A DNA stretch of 64,000 nucleotides, taken from assembly GCF_026153355.1 (NCBI RefSeq), contig NZ_CP110636.1:1054001-1118000 (forward strand), given 5' to 3'. The stretch comes from Streptomyces endophytica. GTDB lineage: Bacteria > Actinomycetota > Actinomycetes > Streptomycetales > Streptomycetaceae. A program made the position numbers and the translations under genes. The notes beneath the pieces were generated by a model. It searched no databases. It saw nothing but the letters and a program-made list of their open reading frames with translations, and was not told the DNA's origin. This document shows positions 1 through 9,273 of the stretch, piece by piece (position 1 is the first letter of the stretch; every line of letters starts with the position of its first letter).

Positions 1-33
1 ACCATAGCCACCGGTCCTGGCGTCCTGGGCTTT

Positions 34-588
34 GTGCAGCGTCATGGCCACGGCACCACCGCCTCCCCCCGAATGCGCGTCACCGGACTTCTTCTCCTTG
101 TGGCGCATCTGCTGATCGTCGGCTGGCTCACGCTGCGTCCCCGGACCGTGCCCTGGGTGCCGGCGGCCAACCTCGAACCGCTCGCGACGATCCGGGCCGA
201 GCTGGCGCACGGTGCGTCGTGGGAGGCCGTGCAGCACCTGGGCGGCTCGGTGCTGCTGCTGGCGCCGCTGGGTGTGCTGCTGCCCCTCTCCGCCGGCCGC
301 CTGAACGTTTCGCCGCTGGTCTCCTTCACCCGTACCGTCTTCGCCGGCGCGATGATCGCGCTGGCCATCGAGCTGCTGCAGTCAGGGATCCCCGGACGGG
401 TCCCCGATGTCGACTCGGTGCTGCTGAGCACCCTGGGCGTGGCGGTGGTGCACCTGGCGGTCGTCCCCGGGGCCCGGTGCCGGCTCCGCCGGCGGTACGA
501 GCACCTCGGGGCTGTGACCCCGAAGATCCCCAGGGTCGGCCTCACACCACAGGCTGACGTGCTCTCGGGCAGCCGGACCTACCTTTGA
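34..588 (+). CDS. VanZ-like membrane protein
   Basis: A 184-residue protein with a hydrophobic segment near residues 17-33 and further hydrophobic stretches around 68-90 and 102-145. The pattern of short helices, with an ELLQS motif after a glycine-rich helix and a PDVDSVLLSTLGV segment, is typical of the VanZ family (membrane proteins named after a teicoplanin-resistance accessory protein; most members have no defined role). The GTG start at 34 has no clear Shine-Dalgarno sequence; an in-frame ATG at 73, just before the first membrane helix, is an alternative. The PspC-domain gene follows 45 bases downstream. Family assignment is fairly sure, function unknown. Confidence 0.7.
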   Translation: MQRHGHGTTASPRMRVTGLLLLVAHLLIVGWLTLRPRTVPWVPAANLEPLATIRAELAHGASWEAVQHLGGSVLLLAPLGVLLPLSAGRLNVSPLVSFTRTVFAGAMIALAIELLQSGIPGRVPDVDSVLLSTLGVAVVHLAVVPGARCRLRRRYEHLGAVTPKIPRVGLTPQADVLSGSRTYL

Positions 589-633
589 GACATCGGGCAA
601 ACGCCCCACGTAGTCGCAAAGGAGTCGCCTCTC

Positions 634-858
634 ATGGCCGCCGCACTGGTCCGTCCCCGCAACAACCGAATGATCGCCGGAGTGTGCGCGGGCCTGGCCC
701 GTCGCTTCGGTACGACACCGACCACGATGCGCGTGATCTTCCTGGTGTCGTGTCTGCTTCCCGGCCCGCAGTTCCTCGTCTACCTCGCGCTCTGGATACT
801 CCTCCCCTCGGAGGTGAAGGCCCACGGGGAGAAGGCCCACGGCGCCGCCGCCTGGTAG
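634..858 (+). CDS. PspC domain-containing small membrane protein
   Basis: A 74-residue protein that is almost entirely one PspC domain: an N-terminal basic stretch followed by a GVCAGLARRFG-type motif at about residues 16-26 and a single hydrophobic helix at about 33-58 ending in WILLPSE. PspC domains occur in phage-shock-type membrane stress proteins; short stand-alone versions are common in actinobacteria and their role is not established. A good ribosome site (aaaggag, 612-625 region) precedes the ATG. Confidence 0.85.
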   Translation: MAAALVRPRNNRMIAGVCAGLARRFGTTPTTMRVIFLVSCLLPGPQFLVYLALWILLPSEVKAHGEKAHGAAAW

Positions 859-948
859 GCCCACCACGCCCGGCCGCCCCCCGCCCGGTGAGCCCCACCG
901 CCCGATGAGCCGCCGCGCCGGATGAGCCACCGCGCCCCGGCAAGCCAC

Positions 949-980
949 CGGCCCGTACGCCTGCGGAGGCATACGGGCCG
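949..980. terminator. Hairpin between convergent genes
   Basis: Inverted repeat with 13-base arms (949-961 and 968-980, one mismatch) and a 6-base loop, between the + strand PspC gene and the - strand secreted-protein gene. Its convergent position fits a bidirectional terminator. There is no T tract, as is common in Streptomyces. The stretch 865-948 just before it contains loosely repeated GAGCC(A/G)CCGC units. Confidence 0.6.
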
Positions 981-1026
981 GGAACGATGCGCCGCGCGCC
1001 CCTGAGGGCGGCGGGGTGTGCGGGGC

Positions 1027-1314
1027 TCAGCCCAGCGGGAGGGCCTTGCTGACGGCGCCGGTGGGCAGGCCGCCGAGGAGCTTGTTGCCCTTGGAGTTCA
1101 GGGGCGTCTTGATGTCGTTGTTGCCCGGCTTGGCGTTGGTGCCGCTGTTGACGCTCTTGGTGGCCCCCGAGACGGTGTCGGTGGCGCGGTGCAGCAGACC
1201 GCCGGCGGCGTCGGCCGCGCCTGCCGGGGCGGCCGAGGCGGCGCCCGCGGCGGTGACGGCAAAGGCGGCACCGAGCGCGGCGACACCGAGAGTCTTGATC
1301 GTTCCCTGCTTCAT
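1027..1314 (-). CDS. Small secreted protein of unknown function
   Basis: A 95-residue protein with a Sec signal peptide: MKQGTIK, then a hydrophobic core and an AASAAPAG cleavage region near residues 25-30. The mature part is about 65 residues, low-complexity and rich in Gly, Thr, Lys and Asn, with no cysteine and no chaplin motif. It resembles a family of small secreted Streptomyces proteins often mislabelled as ATP-binding; no nucleotide-binding motif is visible. It ends near the 949-980 hairpin. Function unknown. Confidence 0.7.
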   Translation of the reverse strand: MKQGTIKTLGVAALGAAFAVTAAGAASAAPAGAADAAGGLLHRATDTVSGATKSVNSGTNAKPGNNDIKTPLNSKGNKLLGGLPTGAVSKALPLG

Positions 1315-1405
1315 CGAATTACGTCCTCATTGATGGGGGCTTGACCGGCCCATCAACCTAGTGATGCGGCAACCGGCGCCGCAAACAGCCACAAGGAAAC
1401 AAAAA

Positions 1406-1432
1406 ACGGCCGGTGGACATTCCACCGGCCGT
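1406..1432 (-). terminator. Rho-independent terminator of add
   Basis: Perfect 12-base stem (1406-1417 / 1421-1432) with a 3-base loop. Read on the minus strand it is followed by a run of T from the aaaaaa at 1401-1406. It lies 62 bases past the add stop codon, which makes it a textbook intrinsic terminator. Confidence 0.85.
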
Positions 1433-1494
1433 TGCGCTATATGCTCGCAGCGCCTCCGTTACGTACGGTCAGAAGCGCTGCTGGGAGCGGATGT

Positions 1495-2619
1495 TCAGCC
1501 CGTTGTGCGGAACAGCCACTCGGCCCGCAGTTCCGCGTATCCGGGCTTGATGACGTCATTGATCATCGCCAGACGTTCATCGAAAGGAATGAATGCTGAT
1601 TTCATCGCATTGACTGTAAACCACTGCATGTCATCGAGCGTGTAGCGAAATGTCTTGACCAGGTGCTCGAATTCCCGGGACATGTTCGTACCGCTCATCA
1701 GCCGGTTGTCGGTGTTGACGGTGAGGCGGAATTGCAGCCGGCGCAGCAGGCCGATGGGGTGCTCGGCGTAGGAGGGGGCGGCGCCGGTCTGGAGGTTGGA
1801 GGTGGGGCACATCTCCAGCGGGATCCGCTTGTCGCGCACGTAGGAGGCGAGCCGGCCGAGCTTGACGGTGCCGTCGTCGGCGACCTCGATGTCGTCGATG
1901 ATCCGGACGCCGTGGCCGAGGCGGTCGGCGCCGCACCACTGGAGCGCCTGCCAGATGGAGGGCAGCCCGAAGGCCTCTCCCGCGTGGATGGTGAAGTGGT
2001 TGTTCTCCCGCTTGAGGTACTCGAACGCGTCGAGGTGGCGGGTGGGCGGGTAGCCGGCCTCGGCGCCCGCGATGTCGAAGCCGACGACGCCGGAGTCGCG
2101 GTAGCGGTTGGCGAGTTCGGCGATCTCCAGAGCGCGGGCGGCGTGCCGCATGGCGGTCAGCAGGGCGCCGACGCGGATGCGGTGGCCGTTCTCGCGGGCC
2201 CGCCGCTCGCCCTCGCGGAAGCCCTCGTTGACGGCCTCGACGACCTCTTCGAGGGTCAGCCCCTGCTCCAGGTGCTGCTCGGGCGCGTAGCGGACCTCGG
2301 CGTAGACCACGCCGTCGGCGGCCAGGTCCTCGGCGCACTCGGCGGCCACCCGGGCCAGTGCGTCGCGGGTCTGCATGACGGCGCAGGTGTGCGCGAAGGT
2401 CTCCAGGTAGCGCTCCAGCGAGCCGGAGTCGGCGGCTTCGCGGAACCAGATGCCCAGCTTCTCGGCATCGGTCTCGGGCAGACCGCTGTATCCGGTCTCG
2501 CGGGCCAGGTCGACGACCGTGGCGGGGCGCAGGCCGCCGTCGAGGTGATCGTGCAGCAGCACCTTGGGGGCGCGGCGGATCTGTTCACTGCTCGGAAGGG
2601 TGGTGGTCTCGCTCGTCAT
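1495..2619 (-). CDS. add: Adenosine deaminase
   Basis: Adenosine deaminase (374 residues from the ATG at 2619) hydrolyses adenosine and deoxyadenosine to inosine or deoxyinosine in purine salvage. Family signatures are all present: the zinc HxH ([12 protein letters not shown]) near the N terminus, [14 protein letters not shown] with the catalytic Glu, LGHGVRI, and the late [10 protein letters not shown] and VNTD segments with zinc-binding Asp. The longer in-frame start at 2724 would run through the operator at 2636-2647, so the ATG at 2619 is preferred. The gene stands alone with its own terminator, but the CTACGCGCGTAG palindrome 17 bases upstream is shared with the other nucleoside genes of this window. 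Confidence 0.95.
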   Translation of the reverse strand: MTSETTTLPSSEQIRRAPKVLLHDHLDGGLRPATVVDLARETGYSGLPETDAEKLGIWFREAADSGSLERYLETFAHTCAVMQTRDALARVAAECAEDLAADGVVYAEVRYAPEQHLEQGLTLEEVVEAVNEGFREGERRARENGHRIRVGALLTAMRHAARALEIAELANRYRDSGVVGFDIAGAEAGYPPTRHLDAFEYLKRENNHFTIHAGEAFGLPSIWQALQWCGADRLGHGVRIIDDIEVADDGTVKLGRLASYVRDKRIPLEMCPTSNLQTGAAPSYAEHPIGLLRRLQFRLTVNTDNRLMSGTNMSREFEHLVKTFRYTLDDMQWFTVNAMKSAFIPFDERLAMINDVIKPGYAELRAEWLFRTTG

Positions 2620-2635
2620 TTCGGCACTGTAGCCC

Positions 2636-2647
2636 CTACGCGCGTAG
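2636..2647. promoter_or_regulatory. Palindromic operator CTACGCGCGTAG upstream of add
   Basis: A perfect 12-bp palindrome 17 bases before the add start. The same 12 bases occur at 24001-24012 before the nucleoside ABC ATPase gene, with degenerate copies before deoA (12695-12706) and bmp (around 25200-25209). Its repeated link to nucleoside salvage genes suggests the binding site of a common regulator. The regulator is not identified in this window. Confidence 0.7.
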
Positions 2648-2722
2648 ATCTCACCGAACGATACGTAACAGTGACCCGTCCACAGGGTGGCGTGCCGGTC
2701 TCCTTCTGCCATCGTTCTGGTC

Positions 2723-3538
2723 ATGGCTCAGCAAGCGCTGCCGGTGCGCGAGGCCCGGCTGGGAAAACCGCTGGGAGCGAACGGCAAAGAAGGGGCGCGC
2801 GAAGCGCTCCGGCGGAAGGGTGGTGGCGGGCGAGGGGCCGGCCCGGTCAGCGGGGTCGCCCTGTTACTGCCGGGGGGCGGACCGACCGGGATCCGCCGAC
2901 CGTCGCCGGTGACCGCGCTCGCGGTACGCCCCCTCGCTCTCCGGCTGGCCCGGGCGGGCCGCCCCGAGGGGCTGGCCACCCATGTCGTGCACTACCGCTG
3001 CCGCGGCTGGAACGGTTCCGCCGCCCACCCCGCGCGCGACGCCACCTGGGCCCTGGAAGAGGTGGTGCGCCGCTACGGCGACGTGCCGGTCTGCCTCGTC
3101 GGTACGGGCATGGGCGCCCGCGCCGCCCTGCACGCCGCCGGCCACCCCGCCGTCCACTCCGTACTGGCCATCGCGCCGTGGCTGCCCGACCACCGCGCCA
3201 CCGGCGAGCAACCCGACCCGGTGAAGCAGCTCGTCGGCCGTCAGGTCCTGCTCGTGCACGGCACCAACGACGAGCGCCACGCCCCCGACCTGTCCTACCG
3301 CTACGCCGAGCGCGCCAAGAAGATCAACCGCGACACCTGCCGCTTCGAGGTGCACTCCGACGGCCACTCCCTCCACCAGCACCGCGCCGAAGTCCTCGCA
3401 CTGGCCACCGACTTCCTCCTCGGCTCCCTCTTCGCCCACGACTACGCCCGCCCCGTCAAGGACGCCCTCGCCGCACCCCCACCCCTCGGCCTCCGCATGC
3501 CCCTGGCCACCGGCTTCGGGGCGTCGCTGCGGCACTGA
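2723..3538 (+). CDS. Alpha/beta-hydrolase-fold protein, nucleophile Ser replaced by Gly
   Basis: A 271-residue cytosolic protein with alpha/beta hydrolase architecture: [10 protein letters not shown] oxyanion loop, a nucleophile elbow reading GTGMGAR, an acid segment [11 protein letters not shown], and a C-terminal histidine segment [10 protein letters not shown]. In active members the elbow is GxSxG; here the Ser position is Gly (codon GGC), so the canonical Ser-His-Asp chemistry should not work. The Asp and His are retained. The start at 2723 leaves 103 bases to the divergent add gene. It may be a non-catalytic homologue or act by another mechanism. The substrate is not predictable. Confidence 0.75.
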   Translation: MAQQALPVREARLGKPLGANGKEGAREALRRKGGGGRGAGPVSGVALLLPGGGPTGIRRPSPVTALAVRPLALRLARAGRPEGLATHVVHYRCRGWNGSAAHPARDATWALEEVVRRYGDVPVCLVGTGMGARAALHAAGHPAVHSVLAIAPWLPDHRATGEQPDPVKQLVGRQVLLVHGTNDERHAPDLSYRYAERAKKINRDTCRFEVHSDGHSLHQHRAEVLALATDFLLGSLFAHDYARPVKDALAAPPPLGLRMPLATGFGASLRH

Positions 3539-3620
3539 GCGGTGCTCCAACTCGGGTGCCGGTGCGGCGGGTTGCGGGTAGCCTCCCTGGCGGCAGCACC
3601 AGTGACCGGGGGGATACGGC

Positions 3621-6110
3621 ATGCCGATCGGGCCGCGATACCGACGGGTTTCCGCACTGCAACGGCAGTTCTTCGACCGAGAGTCGGTGCTGGCCGCCTA
3701 TGAGGCGGCGTTGGACCGGCTGCCCGCCGGCCCGGACCCGCAGGTCTTCAACGTCGTGGGAATCGGGGGGATCGGAAAGTCGCGGCTGCTGCAGGAGCTG
3801 CGGAACCGGACCGGAGAGAGCTACCGTACGGCCCGCCTCGACCTGCAGGTCCCGGCGCTGCGGCAGCAGGAGGACGCGCTGGCCGTGCTGCGTACGGAGT
3901 TCGGCGCGCAGGGCGTGAAGTTCGACCGGTTCGACATCGCGTACGCGGTCCTGTGGCAGCGCGTCCACCCGCAACTGCGCATGGACCGTTCCAGTACGCC
4001 GTTCGCGGAGCAGAGCGACGTCCTGTCGAAGATCCTCGACGACGCCATGGGGTTCCCGGTGTTCGGAACGGCGGCGGGGCTGGTCCGGCTGACGGACCGG
4101 GCCCTGTCCAACCGGCAGCGCAAGCAGCACATCAAGTCCGACCCCACTCTGCAGGACCTCGACAACCTCTCCAACGCCGAGCTCGGTTACGCCGTTTCGT
4201 ACTTGCTCGCCGAGGAACTGCGGGAGGCGAGCGGTGACCGGCCCTTCGTGCTCTATGTGGACGCCTACGAGGCGCTGGTCCCCACGCCGTTACCCGGTGG
4301 CAAGAGCTTCGGCGCCGATGCCTGGCTGCGTGATCTGCTGGGCCAGTTGCAGGGCGGACTCACCGTCGTGGCCAGCCGCGAGCCGCTGCAGTGGGCGGCG
4401 TACGACGAGGACTGGGCCGCCGTGATCCAGCACGTCCCGGTCGAGGGCCTGCCGATGGACGCCCGGATCGATCTGCTGTCCGCCGCGGGGATCACCGAGG
4501 GCGGCAGGCAGCGGTCGATCGCCGAGGCCAGCGCGGGCGTGCCGTTCTATCTGCACCTCGCCATCGACACCTACCTGCAGAACCCCGCCCGGCTGGAGAC
4601 GACGATCACCTCCGAGCACATCGTGCAGCGGTTCCTGCAACACGTGCCGCCGGACGAGGTGCGGATCCTCGAACTGCTCAGCGTGGCCCGCACCTTCGAC
4701 TTCGGGGCCTTTCGAGCACTCGGTCGGGCGTTCAACCTGCCGGCGCACCTGCTGACCTGGGAGTCGCTCACCGCCTATTCGTTCGCCTATCCGCTCTCCC
4801 AGGGCTGGTACCGGCTGCACCAGCTCATGGTGGCCGCGCTGCAGTCCCACCTCTCCCCCGCGGTGAAGCGGGCGGTCCACGACCGGCTGCGCGCCTACTG
4901 GGAGGAGGTGGCCGACCGTCTGGAAGGCAGCCCCGACCGTGGCGGTGTCTCCCGTTCGTCACCCCTGCGCGAGGCCGTCTACCACGGTCTGCACGCGGAA
5001 GCGATCACCGCGGAGCGGATCCACGAGTACGCCGACCGCGGGATGGCCATGGGCGGCCGGCAGGTGGTCGACGGCATCGTGAAGGACCTGCGGGACTATC
5101 TGGCGGCCCGGCCCGGAGGTGAGGGTTCCGTCCGGGAGGCCGCCGACTGCCTCGAAGCCGAGTCGCTGCTGTCGCTGGGCAATGCCCGGGCGGTGATCGA
5201 GCTGGCTCCCGAGGTGGACCGCAGGGCCGGCACCGCCGTCTCGGCGCGGCTCTCCCTCGCCGCCGCCAACGCCCGCAGGATCGCCGGCGAGAGCCGCACG
5301 GCGGCCCGTATCTTCCAGCAGGTGTGGGAGGAACAGTCCGGTTCCGTGCGGGTCTCCGCGGGGTTCTGTCTGGCCGACATCAGGATGTGGCAGGGGGACT
5401 TCGCCGAGGCGTTCGAGCTCGCCGAGGCCGTGTACGGGATGAGCCGGGCGGACAAACCCGTCGTCCGGGCCGATGTGAAGCGGCTGCTGCACCTCGGCCA
5501 CCGGTTCCTCCTCTCCTTCGACGCGGCGGCCGACCTGCTGGCGGAGGCCGAGGCGGAGTACCGGCGCGCCGAGGATCCGTTCGGCCTCGCGAACATCCGG
5601 ACCAACCGCGCCGAGCTGCTGGTCTTCACCGACCCGGAGGCGGCCGTGGCGGAGGCCGCCGCGGCGCTGACCGTCCAGCGGGAGCTGGGCGCCCAGCACG
5701 AGATCGGCAAGGCGTACACCGCCATGGCGATGGCGCAGATCCGGCTCGGGCAGCCCGAGCGCGCCTCCTCGTCCTTCCTCAGCGCGTACGCGGCCCTCGA
5801 CCGGGCCGGCTACCGCTCCGGGCGGGCGCGCGCGGACATGTACCGGGCCTTCCTGCTGCTGCAGCAGGGCGACCGGAGCGAGGCACTGTCGACGTGGCGC
5901 CGGGCGGTGGCCGAGTTCGAGGCCTGCGACGTCTATCCGTCCCTGGTCATGACCATCCACCGGGCAGCCGTCCGGCTCGGCGAGGAGGACGGCCAACTGG
6001 CCGGCGCCGCCCTGCGCGCCCGGGCCGGCCTCCGGCCGCTGGGCACGCTGGACGCGCTGGAACACCGCACGGACGAGATCCTGTCCCTGTTCCTCGGGGC
6101 AGCCGCATGA
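3621..6110 (+). CDS. STAND-type NTPase with helical-repeat C terminus
   Basis: An 829-residue protein. Residues 44-54 contain a P-loop (VVGIGGIGKS) and residues 209-218 a Walker B strand (PFVLYVDAYE), the arrangement of AAA/STAND signal-transducing ATPases. A winged-helix-like region follows at about 330-420. The second half (about 460-825) is built of alpha-helical, TPR-like repeats rich in Ala, Leu and Glu, such as the EIGKAYTAMAMAQIRLG and GRARADMYRAFLLLQQG segments. STAND proteins act as ATP-driven switches in regulation, cell death or phage defence. No DNA-binding or effector domain is recognisable here. A GGGGGA ribosome site sits 7 bases before the ATG. Its stop overlaps the next gene's start (ATGA at 6107-6110), so it is translationally coupled to the phosphotransferase genes. 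Confidence 0.75.
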   Translation: MPIGPRYRRVSALQRQFFDRESVLAAYEAALDRLPAGPDPQVFNVVGIGGIGKSRLLQELRNRTGESYRTARLDLQVPALRQQEDALAVLRTEFGAQGVKFDRFDIAYAVLWQRVHPQLRMDRSSTPFAEQSDVLSKILDDAMGFPVFGTAAGLVRLTDRALSNRQRKQHIKSDPTLQDLDNLSNAELGYAVSYLLAEELREASGDRPFVLYVDAYEALVPTPLPGGKSFGADAWLRDLLGQLQGGLTVVASREPLQWAAYDEDWAAVIQHVPVEGLPMDARIDLLSAAGITEGGRQRSIAEASAGVPFYLHLAIDTYLQNPARLETTITSEHIVQRFLQHVPPDEVRILELLSVARTFDFGAFRALGRAFNLPAHLLTWESLTAYSFAYPLSQGWYRLHQLMVAALQSHLSPAVKRAVHDRLRAYWEEVADRLEGSPDRGGVSRSSPLREAVYHGLHAEAITAERIHEYADRGMAMGGRQVVDGIVKDLRDYLAARPGGEGSVREAADCLEAESLLSLGNARAVIELAPEVDRRAGTAVSARLSLAAANARRIAGESRTAARIFQQVWEEQSGSVRVSAGFCLADIRMWQGDFAEAFELAEAVYGMSRADKPVVRADVKRLLHLGHRFLLSFDAAADLLAEAEAEYRRAEDPFGLANIRTNRAELLVFTDPEAAVAEAAAALTVQRELGAQHEIGKAYTAMAMAQIRLGQPERASSSFLSAYAALDRAGYRSGRARADMYRAFLLLQQGDRSEALSTWRRAVAEFEACDVYPSLVMTIHRAAVRLGEEDGQLAGAALRARAGLRPLGTLDALEHRTDEILSLFLGAAA

Positions 6111-7114
6111 ACTGGCACGCGCTCTACGACGCGGCTCTCCGGAAGCCCGACGCGGCGGCGGGCTACTACAACCGCAACGCCGCGCTGGACACCCCCGACG
6201 GCAGGGTCAACGTCCGCATTCCGCTCGCGGCCGCCGACGTGATGGACGTACGGGTGTGGCGCGAGGAGGAGGTGCTGGCCGCCGTCCGCCCGTACGTGGA
6301 CTACGCGCCGGAGCTCCGCCATGTTTCCCACGCCCCGCGCTTCCAGGTCCAGAGCTTCATCGCGGGTGACATCCTCAACGACTTCTCCCCACGGGGAAGC
6401 GCCGTACCGGACCATGTGATCGGCGATACGGTCGGGCTCATGGAGCAGCTGGCGGCGATCCCCCAGGGGAAGATGCCGCCACTCCCGGACGGCTGGCCCG
6501 CGTCGGGGAACTCACCGGTCTTCGGGCAGCGGCTGGCGCAGCTGACGCGGACGATCCACGCGGACCACCTGGCGGAGTACGGCAGGGTCTTCGACCACTT
6601 CGGGTTCCCGGCGGATCCGCTCGCCCCGGTCAACGAGCGGTGGAGAGCCCTGACCCCGCGGCCGTTCGCCGTCCTGCACGCCGATCTGCACCGCAAGAAC
6701 ATGATCGTGACCGCCGGTTCGACGTGGTTCATCGACTGGGAACTCGCCCTGTGGGGCGACCCGGTCTACGAAGTGGCCCTCCACCTCCACAAGATGGACT
6801 ACCCACAGGGCCAGCGCGAGGACCTGCTGTGCCAATGGCGCCGGGCCCTTCCCCCGGAGACCACCGCCGGCTGGCGGCGCGATCTGGAGACGTACCTGTG
6901 GCACGAGCGGATCAAGTCGGCCATCGTGGACACGGTCCGGTACTCCAAGCAGGTGGCCGCTCCCGGAATCGATCCGGCCACCCGGGACGGCCTCATCGCA
7001 CGTCTGGCGAAGAAGGTGAATGCCGCGCGCGTGGTGTGGGGACATGTTCCCGACACGACTCCGGCGCGGATCCGCTCCGGACTGCGCTACGGACCGACGC
7101 ACCCAGGCCCCTGA
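6107..7114 (+). CDS. Aminoglycoside-phosphotransferase-like kinase, copy 1
   Basis: A 335-residue kinase-fold protein. The Brenner motif HADLHRKN (residues 191-198, catalytic Asp193) and the metal-binding Asp in WFIDWELALWGDP (Asp210) are intact, so a small-molecule phosphotransferase of the APH/choline-kinase superfamily is expected. The N-terminal lobe is short and begins with GYYN and PDGRVNVRIP segments. The ATG overlaps the stop of the STAND NTPase gene. The next gene is a clear paralogue sharing GYYN, RPYV, FIAG, HAD-H--N and DWELALWGDPVY. The substrate could be an antibiotic, a sugar or another metabolite; nothing in the sequence decides this. Confidence 0.8.
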   Translation: MNWHALYDAALRKPDAAAGYYNRNAALDTPDGRVNVRIPLAAADVMDVRVWREEEVLAAVRPYVDYAPELRHVSHAPRFQVQSFIAGDILNDFSPRGSAVPDHVIGDTVGLMEQLAAIPQGKMPPLPDGWPASGNSPVFGQRLAQLTRTIHADHLAEYGRVFDHFGFPADPLAPVNERWRALTPRPFAVLHADLHRKNMIVTAGSTWFIDWELALWGDPVYEVALHLHKMDYPQGQREDLLCQWRRALPPETTAGWRRDLETYLWHERIKSAIVDTVRYSKQVAAPGIDPATRDGLIARLAKKVNAARVVWGHVPDTTPARIRSGLRYGPTHPGP

Positions 7115-7133
7115 AAGGGCGGTGGACAGGCGG

Positions 7134-8150
7134 ATGGACGCGATCGCCTTGTATCAGGAAGCGCGCGTACGACAGGACGCGCTTTCCGGGTACTACAACA
7201 GCAATGTCCGCGTGGACTCCCCCGACGGGCCCGTGATGGTCCGCATCCCGTCCGGCGGGGCGCCGACGATGGACCTGACGATGTGGCCCGAGCACGCGGT
7301 CCTCGAAGCCATCCGCCCCTACGTCACCTCGGCGCCGCAGTTGCTCCACGCACAGGCGGAGCCCCCGTTCCAGATCCACGAGTTCATCGCGGGGGCCTGC
7401 CTCGACGAGGTCTGCCCGGCCGGAACCGCCCTCCCCGCCGGCGTGCTCCGCGACATCGGCACCCTCTTCTCCCAGCTGCTGCGGGTGCCCGCCGCCAAGC
7501 TGCCGGGCGTGCCCGCCGACTGGCCCGCGGACGGCGACACGGCCGGTTTCGTGGCGCTGCTCCTGCGCCTGGTGCGGACCATCCGTGCCGACGGCGATGA
7601 GGCGACCGGGCAGCTCTACCGCGACCTGGGCGTGCCGGAAGACCCGTGTGCGCTCCTGGAACAACGGGCCGGCACACTGCGGTCGCGGCCCTTCCGCCTC
7701 CTGCACGCGGACATCCACCGGCGCAACGTGATCACCCATCGTCATCGCACGGTCTTCCTCGACTGGGAGCTCGCGCTGTGGGGCGACCCGGTCTACGACC
7801 TGGCGGACCATCTGCACAAGATGTCCTACCTGCCCGTCGAGCGGGACCGGACGGTCGCCGCCTGGCAGCGGGTGGCACCCGCGGAGTGCCGGGTGGGGTG
7901 GGAGGACGCGCTCGCCTTCTACCTGGCCTTCGAGCGCATGAAGTCCGCGGTGGTGGACACCGTCCGCTGGGCCCGGCGGATCGCCGCCGCCCCCACGGCG
8001 GGCGAGCGCCGGGGGCTCGCCCGCGAACTCGCGGACAAGCTCCGGGCCGCCCGGCCCTTCTGGCCGGCGGACGCCCGCGCCGGCCGTTCCCCGGCGGACA
8101 TCGAGCGCGCGGTGGAGCGCTGGACCGGCCGCCGGGGAACGCAGGGCTAG
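7134..8150 (+). CDS. Aminoglycoside-phosphotransferase-like kinase, copy 2
   Basis: A 338-residue paralogue of the preceding kinase, 19 bases downstream and presumably in the same transcript. The catalytic LLHADIHRRN and the metal site VFLDWELALWGDPVYD are intact, and the N-terminal GYYNSN and MVRIP segments are conserved. The ATG at 7134 is preferred because alignment with copy 1 begins there; a GTG at 7122 is possible. The pair looks like a tandem duplication that has diverged, which suggests two related but different substrates or partners. Confidence 0.8.
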   Translation: MDAIALYQEARVRQDALSGYYNSNVRVDSPDGPVMVRIPSGGAPTMDLTMWPEHAVLEAIRPYVTSAPQLLHAQAEPPFQIHEFIAGACLDEVCPAGTALPAGVLRDIGTLFSQLLRVPAAKLPGVPADWPADGDTAGFVALLLRLVRTIRADGDEATGQLYRDLGVPEDPCALLEQRAGTLRSRPFRLLHADIHRRNVITHRHRTVFLDWELALWGDPVYDLADHLHKMSYLPVERDRTVAAWQRVAPAECRVGWEDALAFYLAFERMKSAVVDTVRWARRIAAAPTAGERRGLARELADKLRAARPFWPADARAGRSPADIERAVERWTGRRGTQG

Positions 8151-8156
8151 GCCCCG

Positions 8157-9043
8157 TCACCGCGGCAGCAGCCGTCCCCGTCTGCTCAGCAGGAACTTCT
8201 TGAAGGCGGCGACCGGTGGGGTGTCGGGGTGGCCGTCCAGCCAGGCCACGCCGATCTCGCGGACCGCGCGCGGGCGGTCACGGTCAGTTCGGCAACTCCC
8301 GGGCGGGGTACGGCGGGTGGCGGCAGCAGGGCCACGCCGAGGCCGGCCGCGACCAGTCCGCGGAGCGTCTCGGCCTCCTCGCCCTCGAACGCCACCCGCG
8401 GGGTGAAGCCCGCCTCGGCGCACAGCGCGTCGGTGATCCGGCGCAGCCCGTAGCCCGGTTCGAGGGTCACGAACAACTCGCCGGCGGCCTCCGCGAGCCG
8501 GATGCGTTTGCGGGCGGCCAGCGGGTGGTCGTCCGGGACGACCAGCCGCAGCTTCTGCTCGTCGAGCCGGCGGGCGACCAGGTCCGGGTAGTCCGGCACC
8601 GGCGAGGTCAGGCACAGGTCGAGGTCGCCGGCGCGGAGCCGTTCGATCATCGCCTCGCCGTAGTTCTGCACGAGCTGGAAGCGGACGCGGGGGTGGTCGG
8701 CGCGGAAGCTGCGGATCAGCCCCGGTACGGTCTCCGACCCGAGGGTGTGCAGGAAGCCGAAGGCGACCTTGCCGGCGGCCGGGTCGACGTCGGCGCGTAC
8801 CGACTCGGTGGCCCGCTCCAGGTCCGTCAACGCCCGCTCGGCGGAGGCGAGGAAGGACCGGCCGGCCGGGGTGAGGGAGAGCGTACGGCCGTGCCGGGCG
8901 AAGAGCGCGACGCCGAGGTCGTCCTCCAGCCGGACGATGGCGCGGCTGAGGGTCGGCTGCGGCACGCCGAGTTCCTGCGCGGCCCGGGTGACGTGTTCGT
9001 GCCGGGCGACGGCGGTGAACTGGGCGAGCCGCGGGGCGAGCAC
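8157..9043 (-). pseudogene. LysR-family regulator, frameshifted near its 3' end
   Basis: N-terminal winged helix-turn-helix (FTAVARHEHVTRAAQELGVP-type recognition region, then LSRAIVRLEDDLG) followed by a LysR substrate-binding domain. About 295 residues are expected. The reading frame breaks at 8272-8274: adding one C on the coding strand there restores TVTAPRAVREIGVAWLDGHP and a normal C terminus ending at 8157. As written the protein would end differently at 8186. A GTG at 9043 fits the start of the HTH; an upstream ATG at 9247 would add an unlikely 68-residue tail. It is divergent from the MFS exporter, the usual LysR arrangement. Probably an intact gene with a sequencing error. Confidence 0.75.
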
Positions 9044-9161
9044 CGCCGCCCACGACCCGACACCGAGCTCGGCCGCCTCGCCGGACTCCGCACCGGCCGC
9101 CCCGCCCCTGCCCCGGAGCGCCGCCCCACTCCGGCCGCGTCCGCCCGCTGCAATATCTTTT

Positions 9162-9181
9162 CTGTTGCGACCTTGCAACAG
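9162..9181. promoter_or_regulatory. Inverted repeat in the LysR/MFS divergent promoter region
   Basis: CTGTTGC-N6-GCAACAG, perfect 7-base arms with T-N11-A character, in the region between the LysR gene and the MFS exporter. This is the form and place expected of a LysR operator. An ATGCATTGGACGCAT element at about 9232-9246 may be a second site. Confidence 0.5.
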
Positions 9182-9273
9182 GGACCCCTCTGACCTCTGC
9201 TCATGCTGCACGGAATCGATTATGCCGTTTCCATGCATTGGACGCATGAACTGTCGGGTCCTACGGTCGAAGC

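Noticed and set aside
1663..3918. Very long open frame antisense to add and running through the hydrolase gene
   Set aside because: It is the GC-rich mirror frame of add and the next gene; it lacks any protein family look and has unnatural Val/Gly/Asp-rich composition.
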